Shown: one piece after another, positions 45,421 through 55,687 of the stretch
How the letters are laid out: each line of letters begins with the position of its first letter
Position numbering within the stretch: the stretch's first letter is position 1
NCBI RefSeq assembly: GCF_009847015.1
Contig: NZ_WVEM01000009.1
Span: 62,001-126,000, forward strand
From: Sunxiuqinia indica
GTDB lineage: Bacteria; Bacteroidota; Bacteroidia; Bacteroidales; Prolixibacteraceae
Reading direction: 5' to 3'
Length of the DNA: 64,000 nucleotides
Translations under genes and position numbers: made by a program
Notes under the pieces: generated by a model
Databases searched by the model: none
The model's input: only the letters and a program-made list of their open reading frames with translations
Told to the model about the DNA's origin: nothing

Positions 45421-47244
<1,824 letters not shown>

Positions 47245-47280
47245 TTAGTTGAATGATGATTGGCATTTTAGCATGAATCA

Positions 47281-47484
47281 TCAGCCTCCCTGGCTTGCTT
47301 TGATAATCAATACCTGGTCATTCTCTGCTAATAGATGGTTTTCCCAATGTCCTTTTTTGACAATCTGGTTATTAACAGCAACGGCAATACCTGTTGCCGA
47401 GGGAAGTTTCAACTGGCTAATAAGCGCATGCAAATTGGTTTGATTTTCAATTTCGACACTTCGGTCGTTTACAGATACATTCAT
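47281..47484 (-). CDS. thiS: Sulfur carrier protein ThiS
   Basis: The protein is 67 residues from ATG 47484, a ubiquitin-like fold ending in the essential Gly-Gly (ASQGG). Typical elements are MNVSVNDR, ATGIAVAVNNQIV and NDQVLIIKASQGG. Its C-terminal thiocarboxylate donates sulfur to the thiazole. It is the first gene after the TPP riboswitch. An in-frame start at 47538 adds 18 hydrophobic residues and approaches the riboswitch, so it is rejected. Confidence 0.95.
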   Translation of the reverse strand: MNVSVNDRSVEIENQTNLHALISQLKLPSATGIAVAVNNQIVKKGHWENHLLAENDQVLIIKASQGG

Positions 47485-47550
47485 GTCATTTAATTCTAAA
47501 AGAAAATGAATAAATGCAATGAGGATATAAAATATCAAGTTTGAAACACA

Positions 47551-47622
47551 ACTCCCTCCGCCGGTACTAACCGAATCAGGTTCATTGGGTATGATCTCAG
47601 CCCTTAATTATTAAGGCACCCC
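47551..47622 (-). promoter_or_regulatory. TPP riboswitch (THI element) of the thi operon
   Basis: Minus-strand order is GGGGTGCC, TTAATAATTAA hairpin, GGCTGAGATCATACCC, GAACCTGATTCGG and GTTAGTACCGGCGG, ending AGGGAG. It is 67 bases ahead of thiS and controls the eight-gene operon. Confidence 0.96.
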
Positions 47623-47642
47623 ATTGCGAAAAATTACGATTA

Positions 47643-47674
47643 CAAAGGTATGTGAAAAAAAGTAGAAATTACAA
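47643..47674 (-). promoter_or_regulatory. Promoter of the thi operon
   Basis: TACCTTTG (47643-47650) is a perfect -7 box on the minus strand and TTG at 47672-47674 lies 21 bases upstream. Predicted initiation is about 15 bases before the riboswitch aptamer. Confidence 0.65.
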
Positions 47675-47866
47675 TTCGCGCCGTGTACCTCAAGAAACAA
47701 AACCCTGAAAATATTTCATATCCAGACAATTAACACATGCAAAAATGTCGTCAAAAAAGACAAAATGGCAACCATATGCTTAATCATGATCGAAAATCGC
47801 AGCAAAAGCTTGTTGGTATATTGTTTGAAGTTTCTTAGGCGTAATCATTGATGTTGAACTAAAAAA

Positions 47867-47873
47867 AGGAGGA
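47867..47873 (+). promoter_or_regulatory. Strong Shine-Dalgarno site of hsp20
   Basis: AAGGAGG, seven bases before ATG 47881, is a near-perfect anti-16S match. Most genes in this window lack such a site, as is usual in Bacteroidota. Confidence 0.8.
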
Positions 47874-47880
47874 TTTAGTC

Positions 47881-48315
47881 ATGTTACCATTAATCAAACA
47901 AAACAGAAACATGCCGAATTTATTCGACGATTTTTTTGGAAGAAATTTCTGGAACGATGTCTTTGAGAAACCAGAATGGAGTTCAAGCCCGGCTGTAAAT
48001 GTGTACGAACATAAAGAGGATTTCGAAATTGAAGTGGCTGCACCCGGACTTGATAAGAAAGATTTCCACATCGACTTGAAAAACAATGTTCTCACGGTTT
48101 CTTCTCAAAAGAAAGAGCAAAAAGAAGAGAAGGATGGAGAAAAAGTTGTGTTCAGCGAATTTAACTATTCTTCATTCAGTCGTTCGTTCAGATTGCCGGA
48201 AGGTGTTGATGCCAACAAAATTAAAGCAAAACATAAAGATGGCATTTTGACAATTTTACTTCCTAAAAGGGAAGAATACAAAGAACAGGCTCCGCGCATG
48301 ATAGACATTTCATAG
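47881..48315 (+). CDS. Hsp20/alpha-crystallin small heat-shock protein
   Basis: The 144-residue protein has the N-terminal LFDDFFGR segment and an alpha-crystallin domain over about residues 35-135: VNVYEHKEDFEIEVAAPGL, then KKDFHIDLKNNVLTVSS. The A-x-x-x-G-x-L motif appears as AKHKDGILTILLPK. It should form oligomers that hold unfolded proteins for refolding. A strong ribosome-binding site and a private terminator suggest high, stress-induced expression as a single gene. Confidence 0.96.
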   Translation: MLPLIKQNRNMPNLFDDFFGRNFWNDVFEKPEWSSSPAVNVYEHKEDFEIEVAAPGLDKKDFHIDLKNNVLTVSSQKKEQKEEKDGEKVVFSEFNYSSFSRSFRLPEGVDANKIKAKHKDGILTILLPKREEYKEQAPRMIDIS

Positions 48316-48333
48316 GTAAATAGGTTTTAGTTT

Positions 48334-48380
48334 AGTTAGTAAGATGAGCCTCACCAATTGGTGGGGCTTTTTACTAACTA
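48334..48380 (+). terminator. Terminator between hsp20 and the convergent lipoprotein gene
   Basis: An inner stem AGCCTCACC/GGTGGGGCT with AATT loop and T run is extended by outer arms TTAGTTAGTAA and TTACTAACTA. It can serve both converging genes. Confidence 0.85.
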
Positions 48381-49049
48381 GTATGTTGAGACAACCTCAA
48401 AATCAACATCGTGCTTTACAATTCGCAAATGCTCCAACTCCTCGTTGCTTCTAATTCCGATAATACCATAAACTGCCTTTCCTGGCCAAAGAACTTGTCT
48501 TTCAAGCTGAAAATTCACCAATTCATCTTTTAGTTTTAGGTTCTCGTTCTTTCGCTGATTATCAACTGCTGAAGCAATATCACCTGTTATACTTGGTGTG
48601 TCCTCTTCGTAAGGAGAACGCTCGTAATAATACTCGTCATCGTCATCAAGCGAAGAGTAAAAGGCCGCCTCCGCCAACCAAACCGGAGCAAATAAAATCA
48701 TTAGTGGTGACCTCCGCTGTCTGACCTTTTTTGCTAACCAGGCATTGTGGATGCGTTCGACTGGTTCGTCACCGTTATAAAAAGACAATTGCATTCCATG
48801 AACGGGTCTTTTCCCATTGTTCATGATTCGAACACTGATTACATGAATATGCTTTCTTTTAGCCCAGCGAGCCGCTTGCTTATTTCCGGTTTTACCCAAC
48901 ACTCCATCAACATAACTAAAACTAAACTGCTGATCATCTTGAAGCTGTGGATACGACCAGGTGCTTATGGCTGAAATTGTTTTGTGCTGCGTGGCACACG
49001 ACGAAAAAAGGCAAGCTGCAATTAATAGCAAAGTAGAAATGCGACTCAT
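48378..49049 (-). CDS. Unknown lipoprotein
   Basis: The 223-residue protein has a lipobox (LFSSCAT, cysteine at residue 18). No known domain is recognised. A region around residues 70-95 reads like a beta-sandwich (HVISVRIMNNGKRPVHGMQL). Then comes a hydrophobic stretch LMILFAPVWLAEAAFYSS and an unusual acidic/aromatic patch DDDDEYYYERSPYEED. The C-terminus returns to beta-strands. A -7-like TATATTTG box lies at 49075-49082. Its function is unknown. Confidence 0.65.
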   Translation of the reverse strand: MSRISTLLLIAACLFSSCATQHKTISAISTWSYPQLQDDQQFSFSYVDGVLGKTGNKQAARWAKRKHIHVISVRIMNNGKRPVHGMQLSFYNGDEPVERIHNAWLAKKVRQRRSPLMILFAPVWLAEAAFYSSLDDDDEYYYERSPYEEDTPSITGDIASAVDNQRKNENLKLKDELVNFQLERQVLWPGKAVYGIIGIRSNEELEHLRIVKHDVDFEVVSTY

Positions 49050-49097
49050 AACTCAATAACATAAATATGAGTTGCAAATATATTATTTTACAAAATA

Positions 49098-50063
49098 CTA
49101 AAGCCACTTATTTTTCTTAAATAACCAAAATTGAAAGCCAACAATCGTTAAAAGAATGATAACAAAAACGAAAAATGCCAAGGGACTATCGGCGCTGGGA
49201 ATTCCTGCCAGATTAACGCCTAAAAGCCCGGTAAAAAAACCAAGAGGCAAGAAAAAAGCTGCAACAATTGTCAACACGTACATCCGTTTGTTCATCTCTT
49301 CGTTTTGCCTGTTATACAAGGTTTCCTGGCTAACAGTTCCCATATCGCGTGCTGCATCCAACATTTCAAGATAACGAATAAGTTGGTCCGTAATTTCCCG
49401 AAAACGAAGTTGTTGTTTTTGAGTAATCCAACTTGTTTTTTCGAGTTGAATTTTCAAAAAAGCCTCCCGCTGAGGAACCAAAAAACGCTTTAGTTGAATA
49501 ATTTGTCTGCGAATATTGTGAATGTCATTTCTGTAGTCTTCATCTTCATTGTCTAACACCAATTCTTCAATTTCCGCCGAACGATCTTCGATATCTTCCA
49601 TAAAATCGCCCATTCTGAATATCAGGCGCTCACATAAGTAAACTAGAAAATGAGCAGTGGACTTCGAGCTATTTCCCTCCTCAATTTGCTGCACCATATC
49701 ATTTACAGAAAGTAGGTTTCGTCTTTGGCAGGTAATAATCCGGTTTTTGCTTACCAACATCCGAACAGACACCATGTCTTCCGGATCGGCCCCTTCAGCC
49801 AAATTGACCCCTCGTAACATAAATAACATATCATCGTTTGAAATTGACAGTCGTGGTCGTGTTTCTTCTTTCAACAAAGCGTCAACAAACAACTCATCGA
49901 GACCATCAATGGAGCGGATTATGTTAGGTGTATCGGGATCGGTTAAATCAAACTGCAACCATTGATACGCATTATGAGGAATCGGTTGGGCAACTTGATC
50001 CACACTTATTTTTTCAAAAGATTTTGTTGTTGGAAAAATATTGAATCCATTAATGAGTGACAT
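49098..50063 (-). CDS. CorA-family divalent cation transporter, ZntB-like
   Basis: The 321-residue protein has a long cytoplasmic N-terminal domain and two C-terminal transmembrane helices (VLTIVAAFFLPLGFFTGLLG and the last 22 residues, ending KKNKWL). The loop motif between them is GVN, where CorA has GMN; GVN/GIN variants are typical of ZntB-type members. It is likely a pentameric metal transporter for zinc or magnesium; the ion cannot be decided. Confidence 0.88.
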   Translation of the reverse strand: MSLINGFNIFPTTKSFEKISVDQVAQPIPHNAYQWLQFDLTDPDTPNIIRSIDGLDELFVDALLKEETRPRLSISNDDMLFMLRGVNLAEGADPEDMVSVRMLVSKNRIITCQRRNLLSVNDMVQQIEEGNSSKSTAHFLVYLCERLIFRMGDFMEDIEDRSAEIEELVLDNEDEDYRNDIHNIRRQIIQLKRFLVPQREAFLKIQLEKTSWITQKQQLRFREITDQLIRYLEMLDAARDMGTVSQETLYNRQNEEMNKRMYVLTIVAAFFLPLGFFTGLLGVNLAGIPSADSPLAFFVFVIILLTIVGFQFWLFKKNKWL

Positions 50064-50135
50064 AAAGAGATTGAATTAATTTGATTCAATATACAAAGGT
50101 TTTCCGATAATGCGAACAGAACAAGTAGGCAAAAA

Positions 50136-51164
50136 TTACTCATTTACTTCTCGAAATGTTCTTTTTCCCTCCAAATAAAATTTCCAGATAATGCTCTTCA
50201 CCAAAATTTCGTCGTGCCATTGAGGTGTCGCAATATTTTTGAGTTGAATTCTCTTTTGCCTCAGCTTTTTGTGCGAACGATAAAATGCGGCATGTGCCTG
50301 AAAGACACTGAAAAAACCTTTCGCATTTCCCTCACTCAACAGCTTAAATGCAGCGGCGCCATCTAACAGCATCCGAACAACAATAACCTTATAAAATTTC
50401 CGGCGAGGAAGATTTTTGTACAACAGCCACAAACTATTTCTAAAATTCAGGAACAACTTTTTAGGATTGTCATACGACAAAGTTCCGCCTCCAAGATGAT
50501 AGACCTTGCTGAATGGGGTGTATTGAATTTGAAAACCCATATTTTTTAACCGCCAGCAAATGTCGATTTCCTCCATATGAGCCCAGAAATCAGAATCGAA
50601 ACCACCCGCCTTATGAAAATAACTGGCACGAACCGCCATGCAGGCTCCGGTGGCCCAAAAGATATTGCAAACTTGGTCGAACTGCCCTTCATCCTTCTCC
50701 ATCACATTAAGAATACGTCCCCGGCAAAACGGAAAACCCAGCTTGTCGATAAACCCGCCGGCTGCTCCCGCATATTCAAACTCATCCTTTTTATTCCAGC
50801 TAAGCACTTTGGGTTGAACCGCTGCAACTGAATCGTCCTCTTCCATTGGTTGAATCAATGGGTTAACCCAGTCGGGCGTAACCTCAACATCCGAATTCAG
50901 CAAAATGTAATAATCAGCTTCAATATCTTTTAGAGCCAAATTATACCCTTTCGCAAAACCATGATTTTCAATCAAATGAATAATTCTCAACTTCGGGTAA
51001 TTGCTTTCAAGAAAATTTATAGAATCATCGTCAGAATTGTTGTCGGCGATAATAATTTCAACGCCTTCATCCTGACTATTTTCAATAACAGAAGGTAAAT
51101 ACTGTTTTAGCAATTTCTTGCCATTCCAGTTTAAAATAACAATCGCAACCTTGGGTGAATTCAT
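50136..51164 (-). CDS. Family 2 glycosyltransferase
   Basis: The 342-residue protein has a GT-A fold: VAIVILNWNGKKLL start, IIADNNSDDDS, YYILLNSDVEV (metal-binding DxD position reads SDV) and the acceptor-site region GGFDSDFWAHMEEIDICWRL with the ExD motif. It resembles rhamnosyl/GT2 enzymes of cell-surface polysaccharides. No other polysaccharide genes are adjacent. It starts 13 bases after the hypothetical gene; TATATTTG at 51169-51176 could give it a nearly leaderless transcript. Confidence 0.88.
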   Translation of the reverse strand: MNSPKVAIVILNWNGKKLLKQYLPSVIENSQDEGVEIIIADNNSDDDSINFLESNYPKLRIIHLIENHGFAKGYNLALKDIEADYYILLNSDVEVTPDWVNPLIQPMEEDDSVAAVQPKVLSWNKKDEFEYAGAAGGFIDKLGFPFCRGRILNVMEKDEGQFDQVCNIFWATGACMAVRASYFHKAGGFDSDFWAHMEEIDICWRLKNMGFQIQYTPFSKVYHLGGGTLSYDNPKKLFLNFRNSLWLLYKNLPRRKFYKVIVVRMLLDGAAAFKLLSEGNAKGFFSVFQAHAAFYRSHKKLRQKRIQLKNIATPQWHDEILVKSIIWKFYLEGKRTFREVNE

Positions 51165-51177
51165 CCGGCAAATATAG

Positions 51178-51648
51178 TCATGAAATTAGAATTCGGGAAA
51201 GGATACTTATTAGGTTTTCTTTCTCCATACTCCCAAGTACTTCCTGAACTTTTGCCAACTTATTCTTTTTTGTCGATTCAACAATCGCTTTCAATGCTTT
51301 AAACTGCTTCCCGGTTAATTCTTCCTCCATCAGTTCCCAGACTTTGTCTGCCGAAGATGTCGGATCGGGCAAACCTAAACTTTCCAACTCTAAAATAGCA
51401 GCTTCCAGTATTTCATCAGCCTGCATTTTTACAGGATCATCCGACTTTTCGTTGCCCGTTGCATCGCGTAAATTCCAGCTCGAATAATCGTATTTAAGTT
51501 CCGTGATCATTCGCACAATAGCATGGTCGGCACCAAAAATACGATGCAGGAAAAGTGTGGTTTGTTTTTTCCACGCTTCCAGATCAAAACTTTTATCGGC
51601 TAGCTTTTCCCGTTGTTTTTGAAGGAGGGCAATCTCTTTTTCAGCCAT
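51178..51648 (-). CDS. Hypothetical protein
   Basis: The protein is 156 residues from ATG 51648, mostly helical, soluble and charged. A conserved-looking core reads LEAWKKQTTLFLHRIFGADH, followed by ELKYDYSSW. It has no membrane segment or enzyme motif that I recognise. The LEAWK...RIFG pattern recalls a short helical domain found at the N-terminus of some TIR- or nucleotide-binding proteins, but this is a weak impression. It lies between suhB and the GT2 gene on the same strand. Confidence 0.6.
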   Translation of the reverse strand: MAEKEIALLQKQREKLADKSFDLEAWKKQTTLFLHRIFGADHAIVRMITELKYDYSSWNLRDATGNEKSDDPVKMQADEILEAAILELESLGLPDPTSSADKVWELMEEELTGKQFKALKAIVESTKKNKLAKVQEVLGSMEKENLISILSRILIS

Positions 51649-51712
51649 AGTTGCTTTTTTATGCAATTTAGTTTATTACCCGACGATGTACAATATTAGC
51701 AACGAAAAAAAA

Positions 51713-52504
51713 CTACCCTAAAAGTTCGTTTACTTTTGAGAAGAATGCCGGGAAATAGTTCTCATTAGAAGCCACAACCTCTTTACCAAACAAATAATTA
51801 TCACCTCCTTTAAAATCGCAAACTTTTCCTCCTGCCTCTTGCAGGATAATGATTCCTGCGGCAATATCCCAGGCATGCAAGGCGTGCTCAAAAAAGCCGT
51901 CAAAGCGTCCGCAAGCCACATAAGCCATATCAACAGCAGCAGACCCCATTCGGCGCATACCGCGAGTTTCCATCATAAAAAACTCAAGTAGTTCGAGGTA
52001 TTCGTTCAGCATTTCAAAGTTATAATACGGAAATCCGGTCGCAAGCAGCACATCTTCGTGTTTCTTGTTTTTCGATACCGAAATTGGCTTGCCATTTAGC
52101 CAGGCACCACCACCCTGCCAGGCGGCAAAAAGTTCATCCTGTCCAACTTCGTATACCACTCCCACAATGGGCTGGTCATTTTTCATTAAAGCAATGGAAA
52201 CTGAATGTGGAAATATACCATGAATAAAATTGGTGGTTCCATCCAAGGGGTCGATCACCCACTTCAATGTTTCTCCATCCGAATCGGCCGTTCCTTCTTC
52301 GGTGATAAAACCCGCTTCGGGAAGTATTTGGGTAAGTTCGTCAACAATTAACTTTTCAGCATTTTTATCGACATAGGTTACCAAGCTTGCTTTACCTTTC
52401 AATTCAATATCATCATCGGTAATTTTCAATCGCTCTTCCCGAATAAACTGACCCGCCTTCTTGGCAACTGTTTCTATTTGCTTGCAAATATTTTCTAAAT
52501 CCAT
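51713..52504 (-). CDS. suhB: Inositol-1-monophosphatase family protein SuhB
   Basis: The 263-residue protein has both metal-site motifs of the family: WVIDPLDGTTNFIHG (about residue 82) and the C-terminal HAWDIAAGIIILQEAGG (about 215). The ITEEGT glutamate comes before them. It is a magnesium-dependent phosphatase; SuhB homologues can also act in ribosome biogenesis. The ATG is buried in a 13-bp perfect inverted repeat with its leader, which could limit translation. Confidence 0.94.
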   Translation of the reverse strand: MDLENICKQIETVAKKAGQFIREERLKITDDDIELKGKASLVTYVDKNAEKLIVDELTQILPEAGFITEEGTADSDGETLKWVIDPLDGTTNFIHGIFPHSVSIALMKNDQPIVGVVYEVGQDELFAAWQGGGAWLNGKPISVSKNKKHEDVLLATGFPYYNFEMLNEYLELLEFFMMETRGMRRMGSAAVDMAYVACGRFDGFFEHALHAWDIAAGIIILQEAGGKVCDFKGGDNYLFGKEVVASNENYFPAFFSKVNELLG

Positions 52505-52545
52505 GGGGTTTTATTTTTCTTCGAAATTGCGTTAAAACCCCATGG
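52501..52545 (-). promoter_or_regulatory. Perfect inverted repeat sequestering the suhB start codon
   Basis: CCATGGGGTTTTA (52501-52513) and TAAAACCCCATGG (52533-52545) are exact complements separated by 19 bases. In the mRNA the suhB AUG lies in the 3' arm, fully paired. No T run follows in the leader. A role in translational or temperature-dependent control is inferred. Confidence 0.75.
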
Positions 52546-52601
52546 ATTCAAAATTATGGATGTTATTTATTTCTAAAAAAGACAGGATATTCCTTTTCAG
52601 A

Positions 52602-53939
52602 TTAAAGAAGGTCACTCGCTAATTCGGCCAAATAACTACGCTCACCTTTCACCAGATTAACATGTGAAAAGAGCTCCTGACTGCGCATTTTATCAGTCAT
52701 GTATGCCAAACCATTTGATTTCATATCCAAATACGGTGAATCAATTTGTTGCATATCGCCGGTGAATACCATTTTGGTCCCTTCGCCGGCTCGGGTAATG
52801 ATCGTTTTTATTTCGTGCGGAGTAAGATTTTGAGCCTCATCAACAATAAAAAAGGCATTGGACAAACTACGCCCGCGAATATAGGCTAGCGGGGTTATAA
52901 GCAAACGCTCCTCTTTGAGTAACTCTTCAATTTTTTGGTATTCCTGACTACGTGGATTAAAAGCATGCTTAATAACCGACAGGTTATCAAACAAAGGTTG
53001 CATGTACGGACTAATTTTTTCGGTTGCATCTCCGGGCAAGTAGCCCAAATCACGGTTGCTCAATGCAACGATTGGACGAGCCAACAGAATTTGTTCGTAT
53101 TGCTTATTCTGCTCCAACGCCGCAGCCAAAGCCAATAAGGTTTTTCCGGTTCCCGCTTTACCTGTTAATGATACCAACTTAATATCGGGGTTCAACAAGG
53201 AATTCAGGCTAAAGGTTTGCTCTGCGTTTCGTGGCTTTATACCGTAAGCGACTCGCTTCTCAACACGAATCACTCGCTGAGAAGTTTTATCAAACCGACC
53301 TAAAACACTTGATTTGTTACCTTTCAGAATAAAGTACTCGTTGGGCTTTGGTGCCTCCTTTATTTCCGATTCAGAAATAGCAAAAGAGCCTTCATCATAC
53401 AAACGATTAATTAGTTCATCCTTGAAATTATCAACTTCCTTAATGCTCTTTTCAAAAACCTGTGGATCCTTAATTTTGTCGTTTTGGTAATCTTCTGAAA
53501 GAATCCCCAACGACTTCGCTTTCATCCGAAGATTGATATCCTTTGACACCAAAACCGTTTGGCGTTTAGGATTTTCCTTCTTCACGTATTCAGCAACAGC
53601 TAAAATCCGATGATCCGGAATATCTTCTTTGAATGATTGCTTCATCGCTTCGGTAAATGGCTTACCAGTCGCAATAATCAACTTCCCAAGAGAGTCACCC
53701 AGTTTAATGCCTCCATTAAATAATTTTTCTCCAACAATTCCATCCAGGATCCGAACAAATTCACGAGCTTGGAAATTGATTGGATCATTACCTCGTTTAA
53801 ACTTATCAAGTTCTTCCAACACCGTCAAAGGAATGATGATATCATTATCTTTGAACTGGTAAATACAGGTGTGATCGTGAAGAATTACATTTGTATCAAG
53901 TACAAATAATTTTGAGTCAGCCGGCTGTTTTGTTGCCAT
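52602..53939 (-). CDS. PhoH family ATPase with N-terminal PIN domain (YlaK-like)
   Basis: The 445-residue protein combines a PIN-like nuclease domain (residues about 10-150; FVLDTNVILHD, LVSKDINLRMKA) with a C-terminal PhoH ATPase. The latter shows Walker A GKAGTGKTLLAL, YMQPLFDNL, and Walker B IVDEAQNLTPHEIKTIITRAG, followed by VFTGDMQQIDSPYLD. PIN-PhoH fusions are proposed RNA helicase/nucleases. It lies 97 bases upstream of suhB on the same strand. Confidence 0.94.
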   Translation of the reverse strand: MATKQPADSKLFVLDTNVILHDHTCIYQFKDNDIIIPLTVLEELDKFKRGNDPINFQAREFVRILDGIVGEKLFNGGIKLGDSLGKLIIATGKPFTEAMKQSFKEDIPDHRILAVAEYVKKENPKRQTVLVSKDINLRMKAKSLGILSEDYQNDKIKDPQVFEKSIKEVDNFKDELINRLYDEGSFAISESEIKEAPKPNEYFILKGNKSSVLGRFDKTSQRVIRVEKRVAYGIKPRNAEQTFSLNSLLNPDIKLVSLTGKAGTGKTLLALAAALEQNKQYEQILLARPIVALSNRDLGYLPGDATEKISPYMQPLFDNLSVIKHAFNPRSQEYQKIEELLKEERLLITPLAYIRGRSLSNAFFIVDEAQNLTPHEIKTIITRAGEGTKMVFTGDMQQIDSPYLDMKSNGLAYMTDKMRSQELFSHVNLVKGERSYLAELASDLL

Positions 53940-54063
53940 AGTTTAGAGTTTTGCTTTTGATAAATGTAGGAAAATTTAGGTCAATTGATTTTGAAATTAT
54001 TTGAAAAAACAAAGGATGTTATTAACACTAATGCCTGATATTTTATTAAAACACTGATTAATA

Positions 54064-55365
54064 ATGACAAGATATAAACACACGCTTGATTTTTTATATA
54101 ACCATCTCCCCATGTATCAGCGCACCGGACCGGCTGCTTATAAAAACACTTTGGGCAATACTCTTCGGTTAGATGAATTATTTGATTTTCCTCATCATCA
54201 ATTCAAAAGCATCCACGTAGCTGGAACAAATGGCAAAGGTTCCTGCTCGCACATATTGGCATCGGTGTTGCAAGAGGCGGGTTATAAAGTTGGTTTATAT
54301 ACATCGCCACACCTGATTGATTTCAGAGAACGGATCCGGGTGAATGGAGCAATGATTTCGGAAAATGCAGTTGTGGAGTTTGTTGACCAATTTCGAAAGA
54401 TGAATAAATCGGCAAAACTTGAGCCTTCATTTTTTGAAATTACCGTTGCCATGGCTTTCGATTACTTCAGAAAAACGGAGGTTGACGTTGCCGTTGTTGA
54501 AGTTGGCCTGGGTGGCAGACTCGACTCAACGAACATCATTCAGCCAGAGGTGTCGTTAATTACCAACATCAGCTTAGATCACACCGCACTGCTTGGTAAT
54601 TCTATCGAACAAATTGCCACAGAAAAAGCCGGAGTTATCAAGTCAGGGATTCCTGTTGTTATTTCTGAAAGCAGTAACTCATACAACGAAACATTTAAGC
54701 AAACTGCGACACAAAAAAAAGCGCCTATCCATTTCGCTGACCAGGAATTCGATGCCGACTACTCCATGTTTCTTGCTGAAGGGCTTCAACTTTTTAATTT
54801 CAAGAAAAATGGCGAACTGATTTTTCCTGAGTTAAAGACCGATTTACTCGGCCATTACCAGCGTAAAAATATTGGAGGAGTTTTAAAAACCATTGAACTG
54901 CTAAATGAGGCGGGATGGAAGATCAGTCAGAAACCGATCTATAATGGGATGTCAAAGGTTTCAAAAAACACGGGGCTCCGCGGTCGTTGGGAAGTTGTTG
55001 GCCATAATCCACTGATGATTTGCGATACAGCGCACAACGAGGCGGGGCTGACGAGTGTTGTTTCTCAACTAAAAAATACTGCCTGGAAGAATTTATGGAT
55101 TGTTTTAGGCCTGGTAAATGATAAAAATCTGGATCAGATTTTAGAAATTCTACCTAAAGAAGCAACTTATCTTTTCACCCAGGCAACTATTTCTCGTGCC
55201 CTGCCTGCGGGCGAACTAGCAGCGCAAGCGAGAACGTATGAATTAGAAGGAGAGGTAATTTCATCTGTACATGAAGCAGTTGCAAAGGCTAAAAGCAAGG
55301 CACAGACAAACGACCTAATATTCATTGGCGGGAGTACCTTTGTTGTCGCCGATTATTTCTCTTGA
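54064..55365 (+). CDS. folC: Bifunctional folylpolyglutamate synthase/dihydrofolate synthase
   Basis: The 433-residue Mur-ligase-fold protein has the ATP loop HVAGTNGKGSCSHILA at about residue 50. It also has SPHLIDFRERIRVNG, VGLGGRLDSTN and the C-terminal domain segment ICDTAHNEAGL. It adds glutamate to dihydropteroate and tetrahydrofolate. Length is usual. It is divergent from phoH and precedes the tRNA-Val pair. Confidence 0.95.
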   Translation: MTRYKHTLDFLYNHLPMYQRTGPAAYKNTLGNTLRLDELFDFPHHQFKSIHVAGTNGKGSCSHILASVLQEAGYKVGLYTSPHLIDFRERIRVNGAMISENAVVEFVDQFRKMNKSAKLEPSFFEITVAMAFDYFRKTEVDVAVVEVGLGGRLDSTNIIQPEVSLITNISLDHTALLGNSIEQIATEKAGVIKSGIPVVISESSNSYNETFKQTATQKKAPIHFADQEFDADYSMFLAEGLQLFNFKKNGELIFPELKTDLLGHYQRKNIGGVLKTIELLNEAGWKISQKPIYNGMSKVSKNTGLRGRWEVVGHNPLMICDTAHNEAGLTSVVSQLKNTAWKNLWIVLGLVNDKNLDQILEILPKEATYLFTQATISRALPAGELAAQARTYELEGEVISSVHEAVAKAKSKAQTNDLIFIGGSTFVVADYFS

Positions 55366-55381
55366 AAATTTTGATTTTTTC

Positions 55382-55413
55382 TTTTGGTAGAGAGAAAAAA
55401 GGATTTATATTTG
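55382..55413 (+). promoter_or_regulatory. Consensus promoter of the tRNA-Val pair
   Basis: TTTTG at 55382-55386, a 19-base spacer and TATATTTG at 55406-55413 match the Bacteroidetes primary sigma consensus exactly. Confidence 0.8.
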
Positions 55414-55454
55414 CAACGCCTTTCTGAAAAAGGGGTACGTTCAAAAAACATTTA

Positions 55455-55529
55455 GGGCGATTAGCTCAGTTGGTTCAGAGCACTTGGTTTACACCCAAGG
55501 GGTCGGGGGTTCGACTCCCTCATCGCCCA
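55455..55529 (+). tRNA. tRNA-Val (anticodon TAC), first copy
   Basis: The 75-base gene pairs GGGCGAT with ATCGCCC (acceptor), has the D-arm TTAGCTCAGTTGG, anticodon stem CTTGG/CCAAG around loop TTTACAC, and the T arm GGGGGTTCGACTCCC. The anticodon TAC reads valine codons. CCA is not encoded. Confidence 0.97.
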
Positions 55530-55535
55530 CTCAAG

Positions 55536-55568
55536 AAAAAGGAAGTTTCTGTTGGAACTTCCTTTTTT
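55536..55568 (+). terminator. Hairpin between the two tRNA-Val genes
   Basis: AAAAAGGAAGTT and AACTTCCTTTTTT form a stem with a T run directly after the first tRNA. It is either a terminator or a processing signal. Confidence 0.75.
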
Positions 55569-55611
55569 AATGAAGCTTTTCCAAAAAGAAGGCACGTTCA
55601 AAAAATATTCA

Positions 55612-55686
55612 GGGCGATTAGCTCAGTTGGTTCAGAGCACTTGGTTTACACCCAAGGGGTCGGGGGTTCGACTCCCTCATCGCCCA
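55612..55686 (+). tRNA. tRNA-Val (anticodon TAC), second copy
   Basis: This copy is identical in all 75 bases to the first, 157 bases downstream. Its left flank (CACGTTCAAAAAATATTCA) resembles that of the first copy, which points to a tandem duplication. Confidence 0.97.
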
Positions 55687-55687
55687 C

